A stretch of 64,000 nt of DNA from Leptolyngbyaceae cyanobacterium RM1_1_2. GTDB taxonomy: Bacteria > Cyanobacteriota > Cyanobacteriia > Phormidesmidales > Phormidesmidaceae. Shown in pieces: positions 16,605 to 26,280 of this stretch (position 1 is its first letter; each line of letters begins with the position of its first letter). The stretch is from NCBI GenBank assembly GCA_012032345.1, contig JAAUQI010000006.1, positions 53,440-117,439 on the forward strand, read 5' to 3'. The position numbers and the translations under genes are program-made. A model generated the notes under the pieces. The model was not told the DNA's origin. It did no database searches and was given only the letters and a program-made list of their open reading frames with translations.

Positions 16605-18808
16605 ATGGCGAGCGAGGCAATGCAGCATTCTCAAACGGCTTCTGACTCACTGCGAGCTGAGGCCGCCGCAGGCAGTTTTCGCGCAGTTGCCCTCTGGCTC
16701 AATGAACATCTAGTGCCCCAGCAGATTTTTGCTCAGGTGCAGGCAGAGCAGCCCGGCTGTCTAAAAATCACGCTCGAATTTGAAGAAATACCCCACCGCG
16801 ATCGCCTAGTTCGATTTATTTGCCATCGCATCTGGCACCTCAACTCCGACATCATTGAGGGTATTCATATTGTGGCTCGTCAGGCTGGTGCGCGTGTCCT
16901 CTGGCAAGAAAGAGTGCGGGTACTGACGCCTGCTAACCGTCGCCAGAGTCAGCGCCCCGTCTCGCCTGCCGACCTGCCACCGCGCCTCCAGCCTCCAGCC
17001 GCAACCAACCAGCCTCGCAGTCAGCGACAGTTTAAGCTGATTCGAGCCTTCATTCTCAGCGGCTCTGCGGCTGTTGCCTTTGTCTTTGGCTGCCTGCTGG
17101 AAATTTTGCTAGCCGGAGCTGGGCCGTCACTGCCCATTTTTCTCAAAATCAGGCGCGATCGACAGCCCTAGTTAGATTGCCGACGACTGCTGAGCAGGCG
17201 ATTCCGGTGACGTTCAATCAGACCAAGATCGATCGCCCCAGCATTATTGAGGCAGCCTTAGAACCCGTCGCCGTAATTCAGCACAATCGAATTCAAAATC
17301 AGAGCGATCCGACCGTTACCCTAGTTTTTGGTGGAGAGGTGGATCTTGATAGCCTGCCCTACGGCACGGTTGACCAAGATGCTGCCATCCTGGGCAGTCT
17401 GAGCGAATATCAGCAGGCCGATGTGGCAATGGTGACCCTGGGCGATTCTTTGGCCACATCGGCTACCACAGCAAAAGAGAAATTCTTTGATCAGACCCGT
17501 CCAGATGCGGCTGTTATCTTGAGAAGCAGCGGCATTGATCTGGTCAATCTTAGCAGCGATCGCACGATGGAGTTTGGCGAGCAGGGCCTAGTTGAAACTT
17601 TGGAAGCGCTCGATCGTGAGGGAATTTATCGGGTCGGGGCTGGCCGGGACAACCGTGAGGCCCGACGGCCCGAAATTTTAGACGTTAAAAACCAGCGCAT
17701 CGCCTATTTGAGCTATACCCAAGACGACCTGTTTGCTGCCTATGGCGACATCGCTGGCGTCAATGCCCAGGGCAAACAGCAGGTGGTTGAAGATATTCGC
17801 AGCCTGCGCGCTCAGGTGGACTGGATTATCGTCAATTACCGCTGGCGTGAAGAACTCTCAGACTCTCCGGCTGACTGGCAAACCAACCTGGCTCGCTTAG
17901 CGATTGATCAAGGAGCTGATCTAGTCGTTGGATATCATCCCCAGCAGATTCAAGGCGCTGAGATTTATAAGGGTCGTCCCATTGCCTACTCGTTGGGAGA
18001 CTTTGTTTTTGGTGAAACGCCCTATGAAGCTCACGACAGTGCCATGCTGAAGGTGTCTATTCGTGCTCACGAAATGAAGGTAGAACTGCTACCAGTTGTG
18101 ATCCAGGACGATCAGCCTCAAATCGCTCAGGGCAGCAAAGCTGAATCAATCTTGCAGAAAATCGAGCAGGCTTCGAGCACATTTGAGCAGCCCATGAAGA
18201 CTGTAGTAACGCTAGAAATCCAGCCCAAGCCCAGTTTGTCAGCGCCAAAGTCTCCTCCCTCCCGCGATCCATCACCGATGCAGCCGATGCAACCAGAGCC
18301 TGATGAGACGCCTACACCCTTTGTTGCTCCCATAGAAGGTGAGCCAGGAGTTGAACCGGGGGGTGAGCCAGGAGTTGAACCGGGGGGTGAAGGGATCGAA
18401 TCTCAAAAAGCCGCTCCTTTCTCCGGCACAGAAGCAGACACCGAAGCGCTCATTATAGAAGTATCTCCTGTCGAATTAGACCACTGGGGGCCTAAGCCGT
18501 CGCCTAATCCGGGGTTTTCGCCAGAGCCTGATCTGCTGCCAGCAACCCCAGCCCCTGAGCTGACCTCCGAGCCTGCTCTAGAGCCGCCAGCAGAACTAGA
18601 CGCCTATCACACACCCCAGACAGACTGGCCGATGACACCGCCTGCGACGGTCGAAACAACCACGCCAGGGGTAATTCAGCCCTATAGTGAGCCGCTGGTT
18701 GGCCCCCTCAGCGCCATCCCCACAACGACCCATAGCCCCGCCCGGTCAGACCTGATTTCAGACAGGCTCCCTGCTGTAGAAGCAGAACCAAGGGCCAGCG
18801 AACCGTAG
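16605..18808 (+). pseudogene. CapA-like (PGA_cap) membrane protein, single frameshift
   Basis: The first frame (16605-17171) gives an N-terminal domain known from cyanobacterial CapA proteins (AVALWLNEHLVPQQIFAQVQ, RLVRFICHRIWHLNSDIIEG) and a membrane span. Continuing the second frame backwards gives SQNQARSTALVRLPTTAEQAI, so the original reading frame crossed near 17136-17140. Adding one T to the T5 run restores LPIFSQNQARS. The PGA_cap domain follows (LVFGGEVDLDS, PIAYSLGDFVFGE), then a 180-residue Pro/Glu-rich tail with an exact 24-nt duplication (GEPGVEPG twice, 18338-18385). The usual NNH metal-site motif reads SSDRT here, so catalytic activity is doubtful. An intact product would be about 735 aa. 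Confidence 0.82.
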
Positions 18809-18909
18809 AACGGGCTGGGTAAGTTTAGCCGATACTTAATGACTTTGCTGCGCGATCGCTCAATTGCTGCTAAGTTAGCACTGACCCATCTCAGTTTAGG
18901 AGTGGACTG

Positions 18910-19779
18910 GTGTACGCGATCGCTCTCAAACAGGCTCAATATCTAACCTACGTGCTACACGATCAGACTACAGATGCCCGCTTAGAAATTGTCCCTGAGC
19001 GGGGCGGACTCGTTACCCACTGGCAGTTTCAGGGGCGCGATATCCTGTATTTTGACGCCGAACGTTTTGCTGACGCTAGTAAGTCAGTCCGGGGCGGCAT
19101 CCCGATTTTGTTTCCCATCTGCGGCAATTTGCCTGACAATACCTACACCTTAGACAGCCAGGATTACAAGCTTAAGCAGCATGGTTTTGCCCGTGATCTA
19201 CCCTGGGAGGTCAGCGATCGCGGCACCACCGAGGATGCTCACCTGACTTTGACGCTCAGCAGCAACAATGAAACGCTGCAGGTTTACCCGTTTGAGTTTC
19301 AGGTAGCCTTTACCTATCGACTCCAAGGCAATACGCTCACGCTTGAGCAGCACGTCACCAACGGCTCTGATCGCCCTATGCCCTTCAGCCTTGGGCTGCA
19401 TCCCTATTTTCTCACCACAGACAAATCCCAGCTCCAGTTTGAGATTCCCTCTCAGCACTATCAGGATCAAGACAGCCAGGAAGTTCATACCCTAGAAGGG
19501 GAATTTGACTGGACAGCCGAGGAAATTGATATTGCCTTTTTTGATCTCGATCGTCAATCTGCAGTTGTGACCAACCCCGAACAGGAGATCCGCCTCACTC
19601 TGGAATGGAGCGAGGCGTATTCCATACTGGTGTTTTGGACGGTTAAGGGCAAAGACTACTACTGCCTAGAGCCTTGGAGCGGCCCCCGCAATGCACTCAA
19701 TACAGGTACCCATTTGATTACCGTCCCTCCTCACGAAACCCAGAGCCTACAGGTTAAGCTGACAGCAGAATTGCTCTAG
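18910..19779 (+). CDS. Aldose 1-epimerase family protein
   Basis: 289 aa starting at GTG 18910 with TTAGGAG 7 nt upstream. Galactose-mutarotase-like fold: ARLEIVPERGGLVTHWQFQG, SVRGGIPILFPICGNLPDN, the His in LKQHGFARDLPW, the catalytic His in FSLGLHPYF and the Glu in YYCLEPWSGPRNAL. This is the YeaD-like branch that acts on sugars or sugar phosphates; substrate not determinable. It is cytosolic. It follows the CapA-like gene by about 100 nt. Confidence 0.9.
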   Translation: MYAIALKQAQYLTYVLHDQTTDARLEIVPERGGLVTHWQFQGRDILYFDAERFADASKSVRGGIPILFPICGNLPDNTYTLDSQDYKLKQHGFARDLPWEVSDRGTTEDAHLTLTLSSNNETLQVYPFEFQVAFTYRLQGNTLTLEQHVTNGSDRPMPFSLGLHPYFLTTDKSQLQFEIPSQHYQDQDSQEVHTLEGEFDWTAEEIDIAFFDLDRQSAVVTNPEQEIRLTLEWSEAYSILVFWTVKGKDYYCLEPWSGPRNALNTGTHLITVPPHETQSLQVKLTAELL

Positions 19780-19781
19780 CC

Positions 19782-20219
19782 TCAGCTTTTAACATGGGTT
19801 GCTTCAATCACCGTATGCACATTACCTCTTGGGGTAAAATCAGCTTTGACCGTGACCTCCAGCGGATCGCAGGCGGTGATCAAATCATCTAAGATTTGGT
19901 TGGCTGACTCCTCATGAGAAATATAGCGATCGCGGTAGCTGTTGATGTAAAGCTTCAAGGCTTTAAGTTCGGCTACGCGCCGATCGGGTATGTAGGTAAC
20001 ATAGATGGTTGCAAAGTCTGGATATCCTGAAAAAGGGCATTTGCAGGTAAACTCTGGCAGCGTAATGTTGATATGATAGCGGCGGCCAATTCGCGGATTG
20101 GGGAACGTAATCAGATGTCCAGCCTGGATCTCGCGCTCTCCATGCTTTGTCTCTTGGGCAGAATGGGTTGCTGCAGTCTCTCTAGTAGCTGCTTGTTGTT
20201 CAGGAGAAGGATGCGTCAT
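19782..20219 (-). CDS. queF: NADPH-dependent preQ0 reductase (7-cyano-7-deazaguanine reductase)
   Basis: 145 aa, type I QueF. The catalytic Cys61 and Asp68 lie in FTCKCPFSGYPDFATIYVTY. The substrate-binding segment is ALKLYINSYRDRYISHEE, and the C-terminus NVHTVIEATH closes the T-fold. It reduces preQ0 to preQ1 in queuosine synthesis. A 33-residue Gln/Thr-rich N-terminal leader precedes REIQAGHLITFPNP. It is convergent with the epimerase gene (2 nt between stops). Confidence 0.95.
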   Translation of the reverse strand: MTHPSPEQQAATRETAATHSAQETKHGEREIQAGHLITFPNPRIGRRYHINITLPEFTCKCPFSGYPDFATIYVTYIPDRRVAELKALKLYINSYRDRYISHEESANQILDDLITACDPLEVTVKADFTPRGNVHTVIEATHVKS

Positions 20220-20393
20220 AACATTTCAACTTGAATAGAAAACACGCCAAAAATTTGGCATCCTTCATATCTTTACAGATTTCTGTTTTTCCTTGACGAA
20301 TTGTTCCAGGGTTGTTCTAATTTGAACTACCTGATGGAATCTGGGAAACGTCTCTGACTGCTTTTTGTTTTCCAAAGCTACCTACTCATTAAT

Positions 20394-21062
20394 ATGAACT
20401 CACCCCTCTATTCTGATCCGTCTTTCCAATCAGCTGTCCAACCCGAAAAGCCCCATCCCGCCAGTCAGACTCCCTCAGTACCAATCTCGGTTTATCGAGA
20501 ACTCGCGGCTGAGCTACAGGCTACAAAGGCAGTGATTGACACGCTGCGGACTCGAAATGAGCAGCTAGTGAGGCAAAACCAGCAGCTACAGCAAGAAGTC
20601 CATCAGTTTGTTCAGGCAACCTTGCAACTCGGGCAGTTTGCAGGCGTAGCCCCTTCACCCCTTGGTCTATCAGAGGTTTTCTCTGGTGTCGTTTCTAAGT
20701 CCACTCCAGCGCCCTTACAGGAGCAGCGAAGTCAGCCAGTCCAGCCGCCAGAGTCGCCTCAGTCAGCCCTCCTAAAAGCTCAGCCAAAAGCTGCTCCCAA
20801 AGCCTCCTCTAAACCCTCTCAGCCAGCCTCCAAAGAGCGCCCAATTAAGTCTCCCCTGCCAGCCGCTTTGCAGCCATTTAAGCAGAGGTCATCAGAAAAA
20901 CTTTACACAGAACAACCTGCCCGTCCTCCAGCAACTGGAAATCTGGAAAGTTCTCCGCGAGAACTTAGCGGGTTGTGGCTGGCGATTTCAATTATTTTTA
21001 TCGTTACGACAGCTTTTGGTGCTGGCTTTTTAATTATGAAGCCGCTCTTAAACCAGCGCTGA
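20394..21062 (+). CDS. Hypothetical protein: coiled coil, Pro/Ser/Lys-rich linker, C-terminal membrane span
   Basis: 222 aa. Residues 35-85 (YRELAAELQATKAVIDTLRT, RNEQLVRQNQQLQQEV) predict a coiled coil. Residues 95-180 are low-complexity and Pro/Ala/Ser/Lys-rich. The tail LWLAISIIFIVTTAFGAGFL is a single membrane span close to the C-terminus, suggesting a tail-anchored protein with a cytoplasmic coiled coil. I do not recognise a family. It is divergent from queF. Confidence 0.65.
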   Translation: MNSPLYSDPSFQSAVQPEKPHPASQTPSVPISVYRELAAELQATKAVIDTLRTRNEQLVRQNQQLQQEVHQFVQATLQLGQFAGVAPSPLGLSEVFSGVVSKSTPAPLQEQRSQPVQPPESPQSALLKAQPKAAPKASSKPSQPASKERPIKSPLPAALQPFKQRSSEKLYTEQPARPPATGNLESSPRELSGLWLAISIIFIVTTAFGAGFLIMKPLLNQR

Positions 21063-21718
21063 GACTAACTGAATAGCATGTGCAAATCCCCTTGGCCTCT
21101 TTGAAAAGGGGGGAACCGGTTGGAAGTCCCTCTTCAAAAGGGGAACTTAGGGGGATTAAAAGAGCGATACCTCACAGAAGACTTTCAAAATATCCTCTTA
21201 AGTACTCGGTAGCCCTGCCTAAAAAAGTGATTACTTCTTATTGCGGACAGTTTGGCAGGGCCTTGGCACTAATGTTGCCGCAGGCAATAACCAAGTCTGC
21301 TACGTCTAGACCGACTGACTACAGGAGAGAGGCTATGAGGGGCAAGATAATAAACTTTTACAGATCACGACGGTTGATTTCTTAAAAGAGGACAAGCAGC
21401 ACCTTTCAGGGAGCTTTCAGCAATTTTTCGCCAGTCAACAGCAGATCAGTGCGCAAAAACGTAACTCCTGTATGGTAACGCCCTCTTTTGTTGGAATTCA
21501 GTACGAAACCGTACTTCCTGTCGATGGAAATTATTAATGGCTCATGAATTTTGTAACTTTCTATACTAGTCCCAAATCATTGTCAATTCTAGTCAATAGA
21601 GTGCTGAACCTCTATGAGTCAGGCTTTTAGAGGAATGAGTATACCTGCTCAACTATAGACCTGATATATTTCCAGGCTGGGGGATGAGTATAAATACTTA
21701 ACTACAACCCGTGAAAGC
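21063..21718. repeat. Gene-free stretch with degenerate CCCCTT/AAGGGG repeat
   Basis: Within 21086-21155 there are alternating pyrimidine/purine-rich tracts (CCCCTTGGCCTC, AAAAGGGGGGAA, CCCTCTTCAAAAGGGG, TTAGGGGGATT). They resemble the short G/C-tract dispersed repeats common in cyanobacterial intergenic DNA. Any reading frame across it is repeat-derived. The remaining 550 nt shows no conserved frame, RNA or terminator that I can support. Confidence 0.5.
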
Positions 21719-22618
21719 TTAGAGCGATTGAATGCCTTGAAATAAGCCCCAGCAGACCTGGGCGAGACGATCGAGATTGAGGGTTGCGAGGCGATCGCTG
21801 GGCTGATGATAGTGGGGGTTGCGCAGATTGGCCGTATCGGTGACCAGAATGGCACGGTAGCCCGCATCCCAGAAGGGGGCGTGATCGCTGCGGCGGGTAT
21901 CGGGCAGCAGCAGCCCCCGCTCTCCGGCAGGCAGCCACCAGGCCGCAGTTCCGGTGCGAGAAATTTGCTCAGAAAGCCGGATCAAGTCAGGCAGCGATCG
22001 CCAGTTACCAATTAGGCCAATGAAATTACCGCAGGCAGGGAAAAAATACCTCAGCCCCGGCGGATAGCGCTGCGAACCGGGCATGTCGTCATAGTAGCCC
22101 AGCATTTCTAGCGACAGCATTAGCCGCAGCCGCTGCTGAGCCTGCACGAACTGCTCTACGCAAAATCGACTGCCGACCAGACCATATTCTTCTAAATCAA
22201 AGGCCGCTAAAATCAGCGGCGATCGCCCCGGCTGCTCAGACCACAGTCGTGCCAGCTCTAGCAAAACCGCCACTCCTGAAGCATTATCATCTGCCCCTGG
22301 TGAGCCTGGAACCGTATCATAATGCGCTCCCACCAAAATTGGCAGCGTCACAGCATCCTCTAGTTTATGAGAACTCCTCGGCGGCAGATGTAGAAGCCAG
22401 TTGAAATGGGTCTGGCCTCGAAACTCAAATGGCTGAGTCCTGAGTGACTCCCACTGGGCTAAGTTTTGGTGAATGTAGTAGCGGGCGAACTGATAGTGAG
22501 CTGTTGAAAAGAAAGGATCTCTCGGCTGAGACAGCGCTTGCAAATGGTTCTGTAGATTATTTTTGAGCGTTGTCAAGCAGATTTGGCTGGACAAGATCCC
22601 CCTTAGATCAATCGCCAT
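21719..22618 (-). CDS. M28 family zinc aminopeptidase-like protein
   Basis: 299 aa from the ATG at 22618. The co-catalytic metal site of M28 is visible: ILVGAHYDTVPGSPGADDNASG (first His and bridging Asp), FDLEEYGLVGS (catalytic and ligand Glu), LSLEMLGYYDD (Asp) and RSDHAPFWDAG (final His). No signal peptide is evident, so a cytosolic or weakly associated peptidase. It stands alone on the minus strand. Length is normal for short single-domain members of the family. Confidence 0.9.
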   Translation of the reverse strand: MAIDLRGILSSQICLTTLKNNLQNHLQALSQPRDPFFSTAHYQFARYYIHQNLAQWESLRTQPFEFRGQTHFNWLLHLPPRSSHKLEDAVTLPILVGAHYDTVPGSPGADDNASGVAVLLELARLWSEQPGRSPLILAAFDLEEYGLVGSRFCVEQFVQAQQRLRLMLSLEMLGYYDDMPGSQRYPPGLRYFFPACGNFIGLIGNWRSLPDLIRLSEQISRTGTAAWWLPAGERGLLLPDTRRSDHAPFWDAGYRAILVTDTANLRNPHYHQPSDRLATLNLDRLAQVCWGLFQGIQSL

Positions 22619-22863
22619 TGGCAATGTCTATCATCAGGAAGATCTGTCAGTCTGTGTTTTAGGTCACACTAGACAACACTTTGTCCTCACAAGGTTTAAG
22701 ACAAAAGCCTTATAAAGTCTAGACTGTCTGAGCAAACTCTGCTGGGCGATACCGATCCCAAGCTGACATAAAGTTGATACACTAGCTAATCTCTGATTCT
22801 GCATCATAGATTACAAAAGTGCGTTCATATAGTTCTGAGTGAGATCGAATTTCAAGTAACAAC

Positions 22864-24275
22864 ATGAGTTTTTTAGGATTTGTTTGGTTAGCGTCAATGT
22901 TGGGGAGTTTTTTCACGCCTCAGCATTTGACTCAGCCTCCCGACCAGGACGCCCCCCAGCCTCCTTTTATTCCCGTGTCTATGGATCATATCTTGACCCT
23001 GGTAGGGCAGCATCTCAGCCCTGGTGATGGTGATGCTGTTTTACGTTCTGCTGCCGCCTATAGCTCCTACACGCCACACGGAAGCTTTTTGAGCAACTCA
23101 AAAGTATTTTTTAAGCCTTTTGCCTCGGCTCGTTACCCTTTACACCCAGATTCCCCATCATCCGGCAGCTTCTCAACTTTCTTGACTCAAAGTGGAGACT
23201 ATTCACCGCCTGTTCGGGCCTGGTTTCAGGGAGTCGAGCAGCTAATGATTCAAGCGAAGCTGCTCAACGCGATCGAGTTAGCTCCTGGAGTAGATGCGAC
23301 GGCTTTGCTGAAGGAGCGCAGTATTCTTCTGGCTGACGAAAACTTTCTAGAGCTAGATCAGTCTCTGCTAAGCGATCGCGTTGGCCTGTCTGGAATGCTA
23401 TCTCAGGCTTCTAATGTGGGAGAGTCTAGCTTTCAGCGCTGGTCGTCAGTGGCTGAGGTTCAGGTCGTTGAAGTGGCAGCAAAGCTGGCAGATGAGGCCC
23501 AATCTCAGCAGCTAGCGTTGTTGAAGCAGTGTTCTAATTGGCATCCGACCAGCTTGTCTGAGAGCGGCAAGGCCCGGATTGTTCATCAAGTTTGGGTAAA
23601 AGACCGTCTGGTGGGCACGCTCCAGAATCAGGCTTTTGCTCATCAGCTAGCTAACAAACTACGACGGCTGCTGCAAGAGCAGGTGTTACATCCCGAAGCC
23701 CTAAAGCTTACCCAGGTACGGGGGTTGCCGGCGGCTCAGATAGGCAATGAAATTCTCTTTGTGGCAGATGATTTAGTCATTGAGGGTTCTGCTGGAGAGC
23801 AACAGTGGTTAACCATTAACTGGATTGACCAGCTCCGCTTAGCCCTCGGAGGCGCACCGCTTGATCTTGGTTCAATCCAAACTTTTTACAGGGTCTGACG
23901 GAGGGCCAAGAGCGCTTTTATGGCACAGCTTCGTGGTATGGCCCCTACTTTCATGGTCGTCGCACCGCAACCGGAGAAATTTTCAACCAAAATGCGCTCA
24001 CGGCTGCTCACAAAACGCTGCCCTTTGGTACTCAGCTAAAAATTACCAATCGGCTAAACGATCGCAGCGTTGTGGTGCGAATTAACGATCGCGGCCCCTA
24101 CATCGGCCAGCGTTCGATTGATCTATCTCGGGCTGCAGCCCGCTGTCTGGGCAGCGAAGGAACGGGTGTTATTCCCTATGAGGCTGTAATCTTGCACCCT
24201 ATCCCTGAAGTGGCTTCCGAAGAAACAGTAGAGGCTTCAGCCCGCCGTCATAATTTGCAGGCACGTCGTTGGTAG
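22864..24275 (+). pseudogene. rlpA: RlpA-like septal ring lytic transglycosylase, single frameshift
   Basis: The first frame (22864-23898) holds a hydrophobic start (MSFLGFVWLASMLGSFF) and a cyanobacterial N-terminal region of about 340 aa. It ends early at TGA just after SIQTFYRV. The next frame continues GLTEGQERFYGTASWYGPYF, TGEIFNQNALTAAHKTLPFG, VVRINDRGPYIGQRSIDLS, the double-psi beta-barrel of RlpA including its catalytic-type Asp. Restoring one T to the T5 run at about 23880 gives an unbroken ORF (SIQTFLQGLTEG). RlpA enzymes cut denuded peptidoglycan glycan strands. Both parts are fully preserved. Confidence 0.88.
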
Positions 24276-24547
24276 TGGGTGGTAACTGACCCAGCTTTCA
24301 ACCCCCGCTGGGTTATACCTTATGCAAAATCTGAGAGGATCCGTTGTTTCAGTTCAGTCGGCGTCATGATTGAACTATGGAAGCCCGTTCGTATTCAACA
24401 GGGTATTGGATACGGCGCAAGGCGGGCGATCGCTTACAGTCCGTTGCCAATCGAGATAGTTCGTCCACGATGTCAGCTACTAGGTCAAGATGATCTAGAT
24501 TCTCTATCTTCACGGGCTTTATCCGTTGCTTGAGGGCTTTCCTCAGC

Positions 24548-24781
24548 CTACGGCAACCCGTACTTCTCATTAACTGTCAACCTGCGGAATGTAGGCAGGA
24601 GGGCAACCGTTGTGAGCTGATTGAACAGTTCAATCAGCTCACAACGGTAACTTTTAAGCCAGTCACCGATGGCCAGAAAACCTCGATTCCCAGCCGTTAC
24701 AGACAGTGTAAAGAGAGCCAGACACAACGCCATCTGGTGCCGTTTAACCCAAGCTATGGCGAACATCCGGCGGGTCGGCAA
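24548..24781 (-). pseudogene. Transposase N-terminal remnant (ISAs1-like)
   Basis: The minus strand encodes FAIAWVKRHQMALCLALFTL and AGNRGFLAIGDWLKSYRCEL followed by IELFN. This is the N-terminal associated domain seen in ISAs1-type transposases (hydrophobic helix plus a GNRGF-like turn). After IELFN the frame enters the inverted half of the palindrome at 24606-24648 and then a short LPTFRRL-like remnant. No catalytic DDE domain follows. The assignment rests on motif memory and is tentative. Confidence 0.5.
24606..24648. repeat. Perfect 21-bp-arm palindrome with 1-nt centre
   Basis: Arms 24606-24626 and 24628-24648 are exact reverse complements around a single A. The arm 24628-24648, read on the minus strand, encodes the transposase-like CELIEL stretch; the other arm looks like its inverted copy. 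No T-run follows. Confidence 0.9.
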
Positions 24782-24988
24782 ATGCGTCTAGAATCTCGAT
24801 TTGATCCGTTGAAGGTGGGCCTTCATGAAAATGAAATACCTCTAGTTGCAGTCAATAGCTATTCAATTTCTACAAAAGCCGCACTAGTTATCCCAAAACT
24901 TGCGTATCGAATTACACTTGCACTCTTTTCAGTAGTAATAACCAGCCTGCTTTTGCTGTTGATTAGCTCTGTTTTTATTTCAAATTAA
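24782..24988 (+). CDS. Possible small membrane protein
   Basis: 68 aa from the ATG at 24782. The C-terminal half is a strong membrane span (LALFSVVITSLLLLLISSVF). The N-terminal half is soluble. There is no clear Shine-Dalgarno sequence, and it lies beside decayed transposase sequence, so it may be a fragment. No family recognised. Confidence 0.3.
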   Translation: MRLESRFDPLKVGLHENEIPLVAVNSYSISTKAALVIPKLAYRITLALFSVVITSLLLLLISSVFISN

Positions 24989-25333
24989 ATCTGCTTAAGT
25001 AAGTGCTCAAGCCATATTTACCAGAGCTTTTAGGCTCCGAGAATTAACTCTACTGATGGCTCTGCAAAAGCTTTTGGAAGGAGTATTTATATGAATTTTA
25101 TCTAATATATATTTTTTTTACACTACGTAAACATACAAATTCTCTTATACGAATAGTATTAATTTGAAGGCAACGAGAGAGTTCATTCGACTCAAGCAAT
25201 CATTCACAACTGGACTAGCATGAACCTAAATTAGTAAGCTTCAAAACTTTTCCTTACTAATGTCACTACGCTCTCTACCATTTGATTTTCTACTCCCAAA
25301 CTTTGCGTTTAGCACTATCAGCTAGGAAGAAAC
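24989..25333. other. AT-rich intergenic stretch, no gene seen
   Basis: 345 nt. The only notable item is GGAAGGAG followed by ATG at 25091 opening a four-codon ORF (MNFI, stop 25103-25105), which looks like a well-placed ribosome site with almost no coding sequence behind it. The rest is A/T-rich and probably holds the promoter of the gene at 25334. Confidence 0.4.
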
Positions 25334-26014
25334 ATGACTTTATCGCCACTACAAAAGACCTTCATCTCTTCTGTATTCATCAGTAGCGCTCTGTTTACGA
25401 TTGCTACTGTACCCCTGGCTGTATTTCGTTCTCAGCCTGTTGAAGTGCGTCTACAGAACCAGTCGGTTTTTTCATCCGAACTTAATACCATCACAGGGCC
25501 TTATCTGGGAATCACAGGTGCTTTTAGCGCAGCGCTGGGGATGGGGATTTTCGGAATAGGCGGCTGGCGGTTCGCTGCTAGTAAATCAGAAGCCGAGAAA
25601 GCCAAAGCCTCTGAGCTGGAGCGCAGCCTGACAACTTATCAAGCTGAGCTAGAACGAATCAAGTTCTCGGAGGCCCGGTTAAAAGCGCAGAATCTAGAAG
25701 GATTTTTAGAACCCCATAACCCTTCAGTCGCGCAAATGGCTGTGACCCCTGCTGCCAGAATCTCTAGCCCTATTCACTCTGAACCGGAAATGGTACAGCA
25801 CAGACAAGTCTCGGTAGTGCAGGGTGACTTATTGGTCAATGACACAAAAACTTTGATGATAGTTCCCGAACTTGAAAATGGGAAAGCCCAAATTAGTCAC
25901 GGACAGAGTACAGCCCCTGAAAATCAAATTGATTTAGTGCTGCACCAGCTGAGAGATTTAGCCGCACAAGTTGAAGACTTGCGCTCCGGTAACTCTAATA
26001 AGCTAGCAGCTTAA
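25334..26014 (+). CDS. Hypothetical membrane protein with cytoplasmic coiled coil
   Basis: 226 aa. Two N-terminal membrane spans (FISSVFISSALFTIATVPL and LGITGAFSAALGMGIFGIGG) bracket a short loop. A charged coiled coil follows (SEAEKAKASELERSLTTYQA, ELERIKFSEARLKAQNLEGF), then a polar tail ending LHQLRDLAAQVEDL. I do not recognise a family. The ATG at 25334 follows GGAAGAAAC. It borders the mobile-element region but its codon use looks like its host's. Confidence 0.55.
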   Translation: MTLSPLQKTFISSVFISSALFTIATVPLAVFRSQPVEVRLQNQSVFSSELNTITGPYLGITGAFSAALGMGIFGIGGWRFAASKSEAEKAKASELERSLTTYQAELERIKFSEARLKAQNLEGFLEPHNPSVAQMAVTPAARISSPIHSEPEMVQHRQVSVVQGDLLVNDTKTLMIVPELENGKAQISHGQSTAPENQIDLVLHQLRDLAAQVEDLRSGNSNKLAA

Positions 26015-26106
26015 CAGTCAGAGTGGCCTTATAGAAAGACTTGTGCAATTTATAGACAATTGTTAGCAAGGCCATTGAGAAAGTTAAGCATTCCCCTGTA
26101 ACTAAC

Positions 26107-26139
26107 AACTCTCACCGCTCCTTTAGAACGGTGAGAGTT
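26107..26139. repeat. Orphan IS200/IS605-type terminal hairpin
   Basis: Arms AACTCTCACCG and CGGTGAGAGTT (11 bp each) enclose CTCCTTTAGAA. The form and the CTTTAG loop match the subterminal hairpins of IS200/IS605 ends and resemble the hairpin at 36481-36497 beside tnpB. No tnpA or tnpB adjoins it. Confidence 0.45.
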
Positions 26140-26146
26140 ATGTCTG

Positions 26147-26280
26147 TTGACGGACAAAAATCTTGTCCCTGTAATTCTGCTGTGGGCTGGGTGAAGCTTG
26201 GGCGCAGCCCAGAAAAACCCTTGTTGGCGTTGGGTTTTACTTCGTTCTACTGACCTACGCGAGGAAATTTTGTCAGTCAA
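26147..26280 (-). mobile_element. MITE-like element, copy A (complete)
   Basis: 134 bp with 13-bp terminal inverted repeats TTGACGGACAAAA / TTTTGTCAGTCAA (one mismatch). On the minus strand its body follows copy D at 56651: the TIR, then GTAGGT...GAACGAAG...AACCCAAC...CAGCAGAATTACAGG. No coding capacity. Clear target-site duplications are not visible. Confidence 0.75.

Noticed and set aside
21080..21385. Open frame of about 100 codons on the plus strand
   Set aside because: Its first third is G/C-tract dispersed repeat and the rest has no family character.
24279..24547. Short frames between rlpA and the transposase remnant
   Set aside because: Both strands have open stretches of 60-85 codons but none resembles a known protein; probably decayed DNA.
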